In this document: positions 45,794 to 54,710 of the stretch, one piece after another
How positions within the stretch are numbered: position 1 is the first letter of the stretch
Layout of the letters: every line of letters begins with the position of its first letter
Source of the DNA: an uncultured Bacteroidales bacterium
GTDB lineage: Bacteria; Bacteroidota; Bacteroidia; Bacteroidales; FEN-979
DNA length: 64,000 bases
Assembly: GCA_903945175.1 (NCBI GenBank)
Contig: CAJAUM010000070.1
Location: 1-64,000, forward strand
Reading direction: 5' to 3'
Notes under the pieces: generated by a model
What the model was told of the DNA's origin: nothing
What the model saw: only the letters and a program-made list of their open reading frames with translations
Database searches by the model: none
Position numbers and translations under genes: made by a program

Positions 45794-47539
45794 ATGCCAG
45801 GGAGCTCATTTATGGCCAGATACAACACAAAAGACCTTTTCGTCCGGCACCAACACCTGTTGCCAATACTGATCATCCTTGGCAGTTGGTTTATCATTAA
45901 CCTTGTTCAGTCTGTGTTTACTGGTTTGTTTGATGACGAAGCCCTGTTCTGGATGTATGGCGAACGACTCGACTGGGGTTTTTACGAACACCCCCCGATG
46001 GTGGGGTTCATGATAAAAATGGGATATTCCATATTCCACAACGAATTGGGGGTACGCCTCTTTTTCGTAATGGCCTCAACGCTCTCCGTCTTTCTGCTGA
46101 TGAAGCTTTCTGATGTCAAAAACTATCTTTTGTTTGCTTCAATTTGCTTGTCAATCGGCATTATACAAGCGGGAGGCTTTATTGCTGCCCCTGATGTAGC
46201 CCTGGTGCTATTCACCCTGCTGTTTTTCCTGGTTTACCGCCATCTGATTGAGCATGATTCCATCCCGCTTGCCTTGCTGTGGGGAGTGATCATGGCTGCC
46301 ATGATTTACAGCAAATACAATGGGATCCTGGTGATCTTTTTCACCTTGCTCTCCAATCTGAAACTGCTTCGGAAAAAATCGTTTTACCTTGCTGCCTTCG
46401 TGGCCATTCTTTGCTTTGTTCCCCATATCATCTGGTCGTTCCGGCATGGCCACCCGACTATGTATTACCATCTGATTGAGCGTAATTTTGAACAATACAA
46501 CTACTTCAAATATTTCTTTTCATTCATTATCGGGCAATTTATCATTTATGGGCCCTTTATGGCTGCTTTTCTCTTTTGGTTCTCCTTTACCTATAAACCA
46601 GCCAATCAATTTGAACGCAGCCTTAAATTCACAGCGATCGGGATCGTGCTGTTTTTTCTCCTTTTCACTTTTCAGGGACAGGTCGAACCCAACTGGACTG
46701 TTCCCGCCTTTCTCCCCATGCTGATCCTTACCTATAAAGGGATTGAAAAGCGATTGTACCTTCATAAACTGATCTATATCCTTGCAGCAGTCGGCTTTGT
46801 GCTGATGTTATTCTTAAGGGTCTACCTTGTGTATGACTTTCTGAAATTGCCCCGAAAATTCGTTAACCTGTCTGAATTATATGATTGGAAGGATTGGGCA
46901 AAAGAGATGGAGAAGAGGGCCGATGGTCGCCCGGTTTTGTTCCTCAGTTCGTACCAGCGTGCTTCAAAATATTCATTTTATACAGGGGAAACAGCACATT
47001 CCGTTGATGGATTCGATGGGCACCGCACCCAATATTATTATTGGGACGACCTTGAAAAGAAGCTCCAGGGAAAAGAGGTGCTGGTAGCTGGCTATACGGA
47101 CTGGATGTATATTCCCGGCAAACAGCCTTATAAAGCCAAAAATGGGGTGGTGACCTTTTGGGGTATTGCGAAAAATTTCAGATCAAACTTTAACGTGACC
47201 ATTGAAACCAGTATCAGTCCATTAAAATTTCCGGCATCAACGTATGTAAAGATCCCCGTAAGAATATTCAACCCGGGAACCGATACGCTGCGCTTTGACC
47301 AGGATCCGGACCAGCCGTCAAGCCTTGTTTATCACATTCATCTTAAAGACAAATTCGTTGTTTACCAGGAAACGGCAGCAGATATTTCACACCTGTTGAT
47401 ACCAGGTGCCTACGCCGATACGTTAATGACCATTAAAACGCCCGATGAACCCGGAAAGTATTATTTTTGGGGTTCCATTCAAACCGGCTGGCTGATGGCG
47501 GGGAGGAACCAGAACTATCAGATTATGGAAATTTACTGA
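45794..47539 (+). CDS. Family 39-type (ArnT/PMT-like) membrane glycosyltransferase
   Basis: A 581-residue polytopic protein with about ten membrane segments in residues 20-350. The GT39 Asp-Glu motif is in the first loop, FDDEALFWMYGERLDWGFYEHPPMVG, followed by LGVRLFFVMASTLS. These enzymes transfer a sugar from a polyprenyl-phosphate donor. The C-terminal 230 residues are soluble and beta-rich, ending in a periplasmic-type domain. The start may instead be Met7 at 45812. The stop overlaps the ATG of the LptF/G permease gene (TGATG), so both are co-expressed, suggesting an envelope-lipid role. Confidence 0.83.
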   Translation: MPGSSFMARYNTKDLFVRHQHLLPILIILGSWFIINLVQSVFTGLFDDEALFWMYGERLDWGFYEHPPMVGFMIKMGYSIFHNELGVRLFFVMASTLSVFLLMKLSDVKNYLLFASICLSIGIIQAGGFIAAPDVALVLFTLLFFLVYRHLIEHDSIPLALLWGVIMAAMIYSKYNGILVIFFTLLSNLKLLRKKSFYLAAFVAILCFVPHIIWSFRHGHPTMYYHLIERNFEQYNYFKYFFSFIIGQFIIYGPFMAAFLFWFSFTYKPANQFERSLKFTAIGIVLFFLLFTFQGQVEPNWTVPAFLPMLILTYKGIEKRLYLHKLIYILAAVGFVLMLFLRVYLVYDFLKLPRKFVNLSELYDWKDWAKEMEKRADGRPVLFLSSYQRASKYSFYTGETAHSVDGFDGHRTQYYYWDDLEKKLQGKEVLVAGYTDWMYIPGKQPYKAKNGVVTFWGIAKNFRSNFNVTIETSISPLKFPASTYVKIPVRIFNPGTDTLRFDQDPDQPSSLVYHIHLKDKFVVYQETAADISHLLIPGAYADTLMTIKTPDEPGKYYFWGSIQTGWLMAGRNQNYQIMEIY

Positions 47540-48615
47540 TGCGAACGATCGACATTTATATCATTAAAAAATTTCTGGGAACATTTTTCTTTACCTTGAT
47601 ATTGTTGATATTTATTGTTATTGTATTCGACATCTCCGAGAAACTCGATGACTTCCTGCGCCACGATGCACCGCTCAATGCCATAATTTTTGATTACTAT
47701 CTCAACTTCGTCCCCTATTTTATTAACCTTTTCAGCTATCTGTTGACCTTTATAGCCGTGATATTTTTCACATCCCGCATGGCCTCTGATTCTGAAATCA
47801 TTGCGATCCTCAGCAGTGGCATCAGTTTCAAGCGGATGATGTTTCCCTACTTTATTTCAGCCCTGGCACTTGGTGTATTTTCGTTTTTTCTGGCCAATTT
47901 TATTATTCCCTACACCAACCGGAGCATGCTTGCCTTTGAAAAACGGTTTATAAACGACCCCAGGGAATTCAGCGACCAGAACATTCACAAGCAAGTCAGT
48001 CCGGGAACATTTATATATCTTGAAAATTACAACGTCAAGACCAACACCGGCTGGAAATTCACCCTCGAAAAATTTGAAAAAAACGAGTTGGTGTTTAAAA
48101 TGAAGGGGGAGCGCATTGAATGGGACAGTTTACGGCTGCGCTGGCGGATTACGAATTATTATAAAAGGAATATCAGCGAAATGAATGAATCTATAATCAA
48201 AGGAACTAAATTAGATACCTTGTTACCATTTAAGCCTGCTGATTTCACCGAAGATATTGAGGATGTCAAGATCATGAATTATTTCGTACTCAGGGAGCAT
48301 ATCCAGGACAAGGAGTTGCGTGGAGATCCGGATGTGATAAAATACAAGGTGAAAAAATATGAACGGATTGCATTTCCTTTTGCCACGCTTATTCTGACTG
48401 TGATTGGCGTTTCAGTTTCCAGCCGGAAAGTTCGCGGTGGCATCGGCTTTCACCTTGGATTTGGGTTGGCCCTGACCTTCATCTACATTCTTTTTATGCA
48501 GATATTCACCGTCTTTGCAACGTTTGGCGACCTCCCCCCGTTGATTGCAGTTTGGGTTCCCAACATCATTTTTGGTTTTATTGCCCTATTCCTGTTCAGG
48601 ATTGCACCGAAATAG
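47539..48615 (+). CDS. LptF/LptG-family lipopolysaccharide export permease
   Basis: A 358-residue YjgP/YjgQ-family permease. The true start is the ATG at 47539, overlapping the upstream stop. Three N-terminal segments (IYIIKKFLGTFFFTLILLIF, YFINLFSYLLTFIAVIFF, FPYFISALALGVFSFFLAN), a periplasmic beta domain at about 125-255 and three C-terminal segments match the family. SDSEIIAILSSGISFKRMM is the usual coupling-loop motif. It extracts LPS from the inner membrane with LptB. LptF and LptG cannot be told apart here. It ends two bases before the convergent ispE stop. Confidence 0.9.
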   Translation: MRTIDIYIIKKFLGTFFFTLILLIFIVIVFDISEKLDDFLRHDAPLNAIIFDYYLNFVPYFINLFSYLLTFIAVIFFTSRMASDSEIIAILSSGISFKRMMFPYFISALALGVFSFFLANFIIPYTNRSMLAFEKRFINDPREFSDQNIHKQVSPGTFIYLENYNVKTNTGWKFTLEKFEKNELVFKMKGERIEWDSLRLRWRITNYYKRNISEMNESIIKGTKLDTLLPFKPADFTEDIEDVKIMNYFVLREHIQDKELRGDPDVIKYKVKKYERIAFPFATLILTVIGVSVSSRKVRGGIGFHLGFGLALTFIYILFMQIFTVFATFGDLPPLIAVWVPNIIFGFIALFLFRIAPK

Positions 48616-48617
48616 AG

Positions 48618-49430
48618 TTAAAGCAGGAATTCGGCTGTATACATCCCCCTGAAGACATCCCCAACCTCTGGTGGTTTGTTGAAAAGACCATACACAGCAG
48701 ACCCGCTGCCGCTCATTGAAGCATAAGCTGCACCCGCATCATATAATTTCTGCTTGATTTCGCCGATTACCGGAAATCTTTTAAATACCGGTTCTTCGAA
48801 ATCATTGGTCACCTTATCCTTCCAAAGTTCGACCGGAAGAAGAACCAGTTCTTTCAGCGAATTTACAGGTTTCGCCGGTATTACGGCCGGGTAGGCTTCC
48901 GCCGTGCTCACATGCACCCCGGGGACAACCAGAAGAAGGGTAAATCCAGCAAGATCAAGAGATATCGGCTCAAACCGGTCACCCCGCTCAAAGGCATAAA
49001 GCGCTCTGTTTTCAATGAAGAAGGAGCAATCGCTGCCCAGTACCCGGGCATACGATTTTAATTGATCGGTATCCAGTAAAAGGTTAAAATATTCGTTTAC
49101 CAATCTCAGGGTAAATGCGCCATCTGCTGAACCACCGCCTAGTCCGGCTCCCAAAGGGATCACCTTATGGAGGTGCATGTTAACTTCCGGCAATAAATAT
49201 TCAGATTGCAGCAAACGAAAAGCTTTGATGCACAGGTTAGTTTCAACCTCACCGGGGATGGGCAATCCCGTTGATTGGAATGAAAATATTCCATCGTCCG
49301 CAGAGATGATCTCCACGACATCGTGCATGGGAACTGGAACAAAGATGGTTTCGAGATTATGATAGCCATCGGGGCGCTTACCAACGATGTTCAGGCCCAG
49401 GTTTATTTTACAATTCGGAAAGTAGATCAT
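48618..49430 (-). CDS. ispE: 4-diphosphocytidyl-2-C-methyl-D-erythritol kinase
   Basis: IspE phosphorylates CDP-ME in the MEP isoprenoid pathway. The 270-residue protein (start Met at 49430, MIYFPNCKINLGL) has the GHMP kinase ATP loop PLGAGLGGGSADGA, the N-terminal CKINLGLNIVGKRPDGYH and the C-terminal YASMSGSGSAVYGLF. Seven extra codons upstream to 49451 are possible. It is convergent with the LptF/G permease gene. Confidence 0.93.
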   Translation of the reverse strand: MIYFPNCKINLGLNIVGKRPDGYHNLETIFVPVPMHDVVEIISADDGIFSFQSTGLPIPGEVETNLCIKAFRLLQSEYLLPEVNMHLHKVIPLGAGLGGGSADGAFTLRLVNEYFNLLLDTDQLKSYARVLGSDCSFFIENRALYAFERGDRFEPISLDLAGFTLLLVVPGVHVSTAEAYPAVIPAKPVNSLKELVLLPVELWKDKVTNDFEEPVFKRFPVIGEIKQKLYDAGAAYASMSGSGSAVYGLFNKPPEVGDVFRGMYTAEFLL

Positions 49431-49457
49431 CGCAATACATGTTAAAATCAATCTTCT

Positions 49458-50648
49458 CTATTTATCCGGAAAGCTAACCGGTCTTAAAAGATCCGGATTA
49501 GCCACAAAGGCGCTGTCGGTCAAAGTCAGCAGGAATGCTTTAATATCCGCAAGCTGCTTTGGATTGAGCCGGATGCCCCCGGTTCCGATGTGATGCATCA
49601 GCGGGCTGATGTAGGGTGACCAAACCAGGTTGTTGTTGTAAAATCCAAGAACTTCATCGAGGGTTTTAAAACGTCCATCGTGCATATAGGGCGCTGTGAA
49701 TGCCAGGTTCCTTAGGGTGGGTGCTTTGTATGCGCCAATATCCACCGGGTTCCCCGTAATAGAAAAACGGTCGGCCGGATCGGCGAAAACTGAATCTTTT
49801 CCATTGTTATAAAACAGGGTTGTAGTAAAAAGCGGGTTCCCATCACCTCCATGGCAATGGAAGCAGTCTCCGCCCTGTTCTGTCATAAAAAGCACATATC
49901 CATTTCGTTCATCATTGTTCAGGTTTGTTTCGCCCCGAAGGAAGCGGTCGAATTTGGAATTGGCCGATATCAGTGTGCGAACAAACTGGGCAATCGCCCG
50001 GCCCATATTTTTTACTGTAATCCTGTCGGACCCAAACGCCCTTTTAAAAAGACCGGGATATCCGGAAAGTGACTGGAAAAGCGCAGCAACCTTCGCCGTG
50101 TCGCCGTTTATTTCATGTGGCGCCGTAATGGCCATCCAGACAAAATCCTCCAGGCTCCTTGCCGAAACAGATGGATTTTCTTCTGAGACTTTTCCGTTCC
50201 ATAAATATCCGTGTGTAGACCAAACCAGGTTTATCATTGGCATCATGTAGTGCGGAGTAGGAATCCCGGTCAACCCGAACGGATGTCCTCCCAAAAATTT
50301 TGGATGGTCAATGCCACATTCGAACGAATGAGATTGCAAATGACAGGTACCGCAACTCATGAGCGAATCCGGATCTGTTCGTCCTGAAAGGCGGCCGTCA
50401 TAGAAGAGATATCGCCCCAGAGCGACTCCTTCAACGGTCATTGGATTATCGTTCGGGATGTTCAGTTCGGTGGGAAAAAACCGTGGAATTTTTATCTCAT
50501 ACGGTGTTGGAAGGCTCTCAGCAGCATCGGTTTGATCCTTTTTGCATCCGGAGGTCAGGAGAATCATTAAACAAAAAGCAACGGTCAGCAAAAACTGACC
50601 TGGCACCCATACTTTTGAATATAAATTAATTCGTATCAAATGATGCAT
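49458..50648 (-). CDS. Di-haem cytochrome c peroxidase / MauG-family lipoprotein
   Basis: A 396-residue exported haem protein. From the ATG at 50648 the N-terminus has a lipoprotein signal (ILLTSGCKKD), so it is probably membrane-tethered. Two CxxCH haem sites are visible, CGTCH and CFHCH, with FGSDRITVKNMGRAIAQFVRTL between them. KAPTLRNLAFTAPYMHDGRFKTLDEVLGFYN is the conserved block of bacterial cytochrome c peroxidases. It reduces H2O2 with electrons from a cytochrome, or oxidises another substrate. It starts 20 bases after the ung stop on the same strand. Confidence 0.88.
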   Translation of the reverse strand: MHHLIRINLYSKVWVPGQFLLTVAFCLMILLTSGCKKDQTDAAESLPTPYEIKIPRFFPTELNIPNDNPMTVEGVALGRYLFYDGRLSGRTDPDSLMSCGTCHLQSHSFECGIDHPKFLGGHPFGLTGIPTPHYMMPMINLVWSTHGYLWNGKVSEENPSVSARSLEDFVWMAITAPHEINGDTAKVAALFQSLSGYPGLFKRAFGSDRITVKNMGRAIAQFVRTLISANSKFDRFLRGETNLNNDERNGYVLFMTEQGGDCFHCHGGDGNPLFTTTLFYNNGKDSVFADPADRFSITGNPVDIGAYKAPTLRNLAFTAPYMHDGRFKTLDEVLGFYNNNLVWSPYISPLMHHIGTGGIRLNPKQLADIKAFLLTLTDSAFVANPDLLRPVSFPDK

Positions 50649-50668
50649 ATGGTTATTTTGTCCATGTT

Positions 50669-51349
50669 TCATTCCAACCGCCAATCTATCTCTTCAACGC
50701 CATTCTGATGCAATAAATTGTTGATTTGTGAAAAATGGCGGCAGCCGAGGAAACCACGGTATGCGCTCAATGGTGAAGGATGAACGGTGGTAAGAACATG
50801 ATGCCGGGAGGTATCGATCAGTGACTTTTTTGCAATGGCATAGCTTCCCCAGAGCACAAAAATCAGCCCCATCCTCCTGAGCGACAGTTGGGCAATGGCC
50901 GCATCAGTAAAGGTTTCCCATCCGTGATTCTGGTGCGATCCTGGCTGGTTCTCGCGAACGGTCAGTGTAGCATTGAGCAGTAAAACGCCCTGATCGGCCC
51001 ATTTCGTAAGATCTCCACTCCGTGGCAGTGCCACTCCGGTATCGTCCGTTAACTCCTTAAAAATATTGATCAGTGAAGGTGGCTTTGGTACGCCATCGGG
51101 AACTGAAAAGCACAGTCCATGCGCCTGACCGAGGCCATGATATGGATCCTGACCAAGCAAAACAACCTTCACCTTTTCAAAAGGGGTATGGTTAAATGCA
51201 TTAAAAATAAACTTCCCAGGAGGGAATATCCTGTATTTCTTCTTCTCTTCCAGCAAAAACGCCTTCAGTTCACTGAAATACAATTTATCAAATTCAGCTC
51301 CCAGCACCTCCTTCCAACGCGCTTCAATTACCGGATTCACCTTCTCCAT
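50669..51349 (-). CDS. ung: Uracil-DNA glycosylase
   Basis: Ung removes uracil from DNA to begin base-excision repair. The 226-residue protein has the family-1 motif GQDPYHGLGQAHGLCFSVP with the catalytic Asp, LLLNATLTVRENQPGSH, and TTVHPSPLSAYRGFLGCRHFSQIN with the leucine-loop His. Length and start are normal. A GTTAATAACTTT copy lies 21 bases upstream of its start. Confidence 0.95.
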   Translation of the reverse strand: MEKVNPVIEARWKEVLGAEFDKLYFSELKAFLLEEKKKYRIFPPGKFIFNAFNHTPFEKVKVVLLGQDPYHGLGQAHGLCFSVPDGVPKPPSLINIFKELTDDTGVALPRSGDLTKWADQGVLLLNATLTVRENQPGSHQNHGWETFTDAAIAQLSLRRMGLIFVLWGSYAIAKKSLIDTSRHHVLTTVHPSPLSAYRGFLGCRHFSQINNLLHQNGVEEIDWRLE

Positions 51350-51369
51350 CCTCTTATAAACTTTTGTCC

Positions 51370-51381
51370 GTTAATAACTTT
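51370..51381. repeat. Intergenic motif GTTAATAACTTT, copy 2
   Basis: An exact copy of the 12-mer, placed between ung and the divergent small-lipoprotein gene. Confidence 0.5.
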
Positions 51382-51402
51382 ACGCAATAAATATTGAAAT
51401 TG

Positions 51403-51434
51403 TTTGTTCCTTAATTGGGGAAAATGTAATTTTG
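51403..51434 (+). promoter_or_regulatory. Complete Bacteroidetes-type promoter for the small lipoprotein
   Basis: TTTG at 51403-51406 and TAATTTTG at 51427-51434 are separated by 20 bases, matching TTTG-N19-21-TAnnTTTG. It is the best promoter in the window. Confidence 0.7.
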
Positions 51435-51469
51435 CCCGTCTAATTCAACGAAAATCAGGAGTAACCATT

Positions 51470-51592
51470 ATGAAAAAAGCCCTTTTTGTTATTCTGGCCA
51501 CTGTTCTTTTAGGTATTGTTTCATCATGCACTTCAAACCAGCATTGTGCAGCCTATGGCGAAAAGCAAAGATACCAAACGGAACGTCGATAA
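51470..51592 (+). CDS. Small lipoprotein, 40 residues
   Basis: A 40-residue protein with a lipoprotein signal peptide (MKKALFVILATVLLGIVSSC, lipobox Cys at residue 20). The mature part of only 21 residues contains NQHCAAYG, like other tiny Bacteroidetes lipoproteins ending in a Cys-x-x-Tyr-Gly element. AGGAG lies 9 bases before the ATG, unusually strong for this phylum. A matching promoter is upstream and a hairpin terminator downstream, so it is a self-contained and probably well-expressed unit. The function is unknown. Confidence 0.75.
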   Translation: MKKALFVILATVLLGIVSSCTSNQHCAAYGEKQRYQTERR

Positions 51593-51621
51593 AAAAACTT
51601 TTCCATTTGTTTTATATTTTT

Positions 51622-51658
51622 AATGGGAGGCCCTGGCTTCCCATTTCTTTTTTCTTTT
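51622..51658 (+). terminator. Rho-independent terminator after the small lipoprotein
   Basis: AATGGGAGGCC and GGCTTCCCATT (51622-51645) pair over about 10 bases with one G-T pair, and are followed by a T-rich run. It lies 30 bases after the stop codon. Confidence 0.7.
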
Positions 51659-51659
51659 G

Positions 51660-51667
51660 TACATTTG
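51660..51667 (+). promoter_or_regulatory. Candidate -7 box TACATTTG
   Basis: TACATTTG fits TAnnTTTG, right after the terminator and 24 bases before the ATG at 51692. Confidence 0.4.
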
Positions 51668-51691
51668 TTTCCTTCCAGATTTTCCTTACCC

Positions 51692-52456
51692 ATGAAACAC
51701 ATCATCCTCTTTCTATCGTTCATTTTCACGACAGCGGGAGGATATTTTGCAAGTGCACAATATGAAGCCATCCCCGACACAACACCCGACAATGTATTAT
51801 TTGAGCAGCAATGGAGCCTGGGTGCGATGCTTCATACCAATGGATGGGGACTTAAATTCCGCAAGGGGCATAATGTAGCTGCCTTAAGGCAATTTATGTG
51901 GGAATTGGAATTTTCCACCTACAAATCATCCAAAGAGGTGCGAAGCATCAATCCCTATTTCTCCGATTCGAGATCCTATTTTTATGGTAAACTAAACTAT
52001 GTGTGGTTTTTCCGCGGCGGCGTGGGACAGCAGCACATATTAAACCGAAAACCCTATTGGGGCGGTGTTCAGTTAAGCTGGCTATATTACGGAGGGCTAT
52101 CCCTGGCACTCACAAAACCGATTTACCTCTATATCATCCACTTTAACAGCGGATTTACCGATTATGAAGTCAAAGAGGAAAGGTACGACCCTGAAGTGCA
52201 TTTTATTGATAATATATATGGAAGGGGGTCATTTTTAGCCGGATTTACAGAGATGGGATTTCATCCCGGTGTTTATGTTAAAACCGGGCTGGATTTCGAA
52301 TTTGGCGTAAAAAACAAGCAGATCAACTCACTTGAAATCGGAGGGATCTTTGATTATTCACCTATTCCCGTTCCAATTATGGCGTACAATCCCAAACAGT
52401 CTTTTTTCCTTACACTTTATCTGAGCGTTATGTTTGGGAAGAGGTATAATAAGTAA
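51692..52456 (+). CDS. Outer-membrane beta-barrel protein, unknown
   Basis: A 254-residue exported protein. Residues 1-22 are a signal peptide (FASAQ). The rest has the alternating polar/aromatic strands of a small outer-membrane barrel (YFYGKLNYVWFFRGG, GGVQLSWLYYGGLSLAL, FFLTLYLSVMFGKRY). No named family was recognised. The start at 51692 was chosen because the longer frame from 51623 runs through the terminator hairpin. Its end overlaps the convergent birA stop by 29 bases. Confidence 0.8.
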   Translation: MKHIILFLSFIFTTAGGYFASAQYEAIPDTTPDNVLFEQQWSLGAMLHTNGWGLKFRKGHNVAALRQFMWELEFSTYKSSKEVRSINPYFSDSRSYFYGKLNYVWFFRGGVGQQHILNRKPYWGGVQLSWLYYGGLSLALTKPIYLYIIHFNSGFTDYEVKEERYDPEVHFIDNIYGRGSFLAGFTEMGFHPGVYVKTGLDFEFGVKNKQINSLEIGGIFDYSPIPVPIMAYNPKQSFFLTLYLSVMFGKRYNK

Positions 52457-53240
52457 ACTCAATTTCCCCGTGATTGAAGTATCGCATTTCACCGCTGCGT
52501 GTTTCGACCATGAGCCGGCCAAGGTTATCGACCCCACCAATTTTTCCTTCCATTAAGGAGCCGGAGCAAATATATTTCCGCCATTGACCATACCCAAGCA
52601 TAGATTCCTGATAATCCCTGTTTAGGTTATCAGGACCTTGTTCTCTCAAAGCATGGTATCGGATTTCAAGACATCGGCATACCTCCGGCAGCACCTCCTT
52701 CAAGTCCATCTCCTTTCCACCTATTTGCATAAGTGAAACAGGATTTGGCAGGGTGGATGAAAACCGGATTTGATTGATATTGATCCCAATACCGGCAAGA
52801 GATGTTTCCAGGGAGATTCCCATTATTTTATGCTCAATCAGGATCCCTCCGATTTTTTTATTCCCGATATACAAATCATTGGGCCATTTAATGCTGATCC
52901 CCTGGGGATGACCGGAATTTGAATGAGCTGCAGTATTCGACCCGGCAGGTGAAATGTTGTTCAATAAAGTTCGGATAAAGTCGAGAACCCCAAGTGAAAT
53001 CGCTTTATTTAACAGGAATTGCTGCTCAGGATCAATAAATCCGGGTTTCAGGATAACAGTGAATGTAAGGTTTTTTCCGGGTTCACTGATCCATGAATGC
53101 CCATGCTGTCCCCGACCTGCAAATTGCTCATGAGCCCATATAATTGTTCCCTCCTCCACGGGTCCTCCTGAAAGCAACCTATTTGCATAGGCGTTGGTCG
53201 AGTCAACCCGGTCGAGTTCAAGGATGGTTTTACCGATCAT
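52428..53240 (-). CDS. birA: Biotin--[acetyl-CoA-carboxylase] ligase
   Basis: It adenylates biotin and attaches it to biotin carboxyl carrier protein. The 270-residue form (start at 53240, MIGKTILELDRVDSTN) lacks the N-terminal repressor HTH of E. coli BirA. Family motifs are AGRGQHGHSW, the GRGRRGR-like biotin loop, SIKWPNDLYIGNKKIGGIL, and ETSLAGIGININQ. The small C-terminal SH3-like domain (LMEGKIGGVDNLGRLMVET) is present. A run of Asn/Ser/Gly near residue 110 is an odd insert. Confidence 0.92.
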   Translation of the reverse strand: MIGKTILELDRVDSTNAYANRLLSGGPVEEGTIIWAHEQFAGRGQHGHSWISEPGKNLTFTVILKPGFIDPEQQFLLNKAISLGVLDFIRTLLNNISPAGSNTAAHSNSGHPQGISIKWPNDLYIGNKKIGGILIEHKIMGISLETSLAGIGININQIRFSSTLPNPVSLMQIGGKEMDLKEVLPEVCRCLEIRYHALREQGPDNLNRDYQESMLGYGQWRKYICSGSLMEGKIGGVDNLGRLMVETRSGEMRYFNHGEIEFTYYTSSQT

Positions 53241-53403
53241 GAGATGCAAGGTTAATATCATCCAGAGAAAATGATCTGCCGATGATCAGGATTATAACGG
53301 ATTACCCTGATCATTTAGTGTCATTGTCCGGGGTATTTTGTTTAAAAATATTTTCTTGACCGACAGCACCTTTCTATGGTTTGCCCGATTAAGCATAAAA
53401 AAC

Positions 53404-54102
53404 ATGGAAACATACGAAAATCGAATTGCCATCAAAAACTGGGCGGAAGATGACCGTCCGCGTGAGAAATTACTGCTGAAAGGGCGGCAAAGTATGAGTG
53501 ATGCAGAGCTTCTGGCAATCCTCATCGGATCGGGAACAAAGCAGGACTCGGCGGTTGATTTGGCAAAAAACATCTTGCACCGGGCACACGACAACCTGGC
53601 TGAGTTATCGAAAATGAGCATAAATGACCTGGTTACGGTGAAGGGTATCGGTAAGGGTCGGGCGACCACGATTCTGGCAGCCCTTGAACTGGGTCGGCGC
53701 AGAAATGAATCGGAGGTACTGGCCAGAGACAAAATAAAAACCAGCAGGGATGCCTATGAGATATTCCGAAGTACACTTGGAGACCGGCCGTATGAAGAAT
53801 TCTGGATCATCCTGCTCAACAAGGCAAACAAAGTGTTGAAGAAGTGCAATATCAGCGAAGGAGGCATTTCGGGAACAGTGGTTGATCCAAAGAAAATTTT
53901 CAAAATCAGTCTCGATCATCATGCGTCATCTATCATTCTGGGTCATAATCATCCTTCAGGGGTCGTAACTCCAAGCGAAGCAGATCAACGGATTACAAAA
54001 AAAATTTGCGAAGCAGGTGCCATGCTGGAGGTGACGGTGCTTGACCATCTGATCATCGGTGATGACAGCTATTATAGCTTCGCAGATGACGGGGCTTTGT
54101 GA
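53404..54102 (+). CDS. radC: RadC-family JAMM-domain protein
   Basis: A 232-residue protein from the ATG at 53404. An N-terminal helix-hairpin-helix (DLVTVKGIGKGRATTILAALELG) is followed by a JAMM/MPN+ domain with the zinc motif ILGHNHPSGVVTPSEAD. Despite the RadC name, a role in repair is not established and the biochemical activity is uncertain. Length and motif order match the family. Its last 31 bases overlap the convergent deacetylase gene. Confidence 0.9.
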   Translation: METYENRIAIKNWAEDDRPREKLLLKGRQSMSDAELLAILIGSGTKQDSAVDLAKNILHRAHDNLAELSKMSINDLVTVKGIGKGRATTILAALELGRRRNESEVLARDKIKTSRDAYEIFRSTLGDRPYEEFWIILLNKANKVLKKCNISEGGISGTVVDPKKIFKISLDHHASSIILGHNHPSGVVTPSEADQRITKKICEAGAMLEVTVLDHLIIGDDSYYSFADDGAL

Positions 54103-54710
54103 AGACTATCAAATGTGTAACCCAAACGCGAAAAGTGTTCCAGAAATCGCGGGAGGGCATGCCTGGCCTTTTCCAAAGCCTTCAGGCTGTCGTGAAAAAC
54201 GACAATAGAACCACAACAGGTATGATCAAGCACATTTTTCAAACATTGTTCCGGTGTAGTATTGCGGTGAAAATCGTAGCTAAGCACCGACCAAAGGATA
54301 AAACGGAAATCCTTCCGGAGAAGGAAATATTGCGAAGGTGTAAACCTCCCGTAAGGTGGCCTGAAGAGGTTTGTGCTGACATATTCCCGGCACCGGTAAA
54401 CATCCTCGATGTAAGCGCCAGGTGACGTGTGCCATCCATTGAGATGATGAAATGTATGATTTCCGATCGCGTGTCCATCGGTTCTGACCATTTCGCAGAG
54501 ATCAGGATGTTTTCGGATATTGTCACCAACCATGAAAAAGGTAGCAGTGGCGCTGAAGTTCCTAAGGATCCCAAGAATTTCCGGGGTGGCCTCCGGAATA
54601 GGGCCATCGTCGAATGTAAGGTATATCACCTTGGCGTCACCCGGAATGTCACACAGGAGGTATTCGGGGCTTAACCACCTGAAAAATAACGGCGTTCTGG
54701 CAGAAATCAT
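54072..54710 (-). CDS. Polysaccharide deacetylase (NodB homology domain)
   Basis: A 212-residue carbohydrate esterase family 4 protein. The NodB motifs are all present: LTFDDGP (motif 1), AIGNHTFHH (motif 2, metal His pair), RPPYGRF (motif 3), WSVLSYDF and IVVFHDS (motifs 4 and 5). It would deacetylate an N-acetylated glycan such as peptidoglycan or an exopolysaccharide. No signal peptide is obvious, although the N-terminus is weakly hydrophobic. It overlaps the end of the DUF2723 gene by four bases and is read after it. Confidence 0.9.
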   Translation of the reverse strand: MISARTPLFFRWLSPEYLLCDIPGDAKVIYLTFDDGPIPEATPEILGILRNFSATATFFMVGDNIRKHPDLCEMVRTDGHAIGNHTFHHLNGWHTSPGAYIEDVYRCREYVSTNLFRPPYGRFTPSQYFLLRKDFRFILWSVLSYDFHRNTTPEQCLKNVLDHTCCGSIVVFHDSLKALEKARHALPRFLEHFSRLGYTFDSLHKAPSSAKL

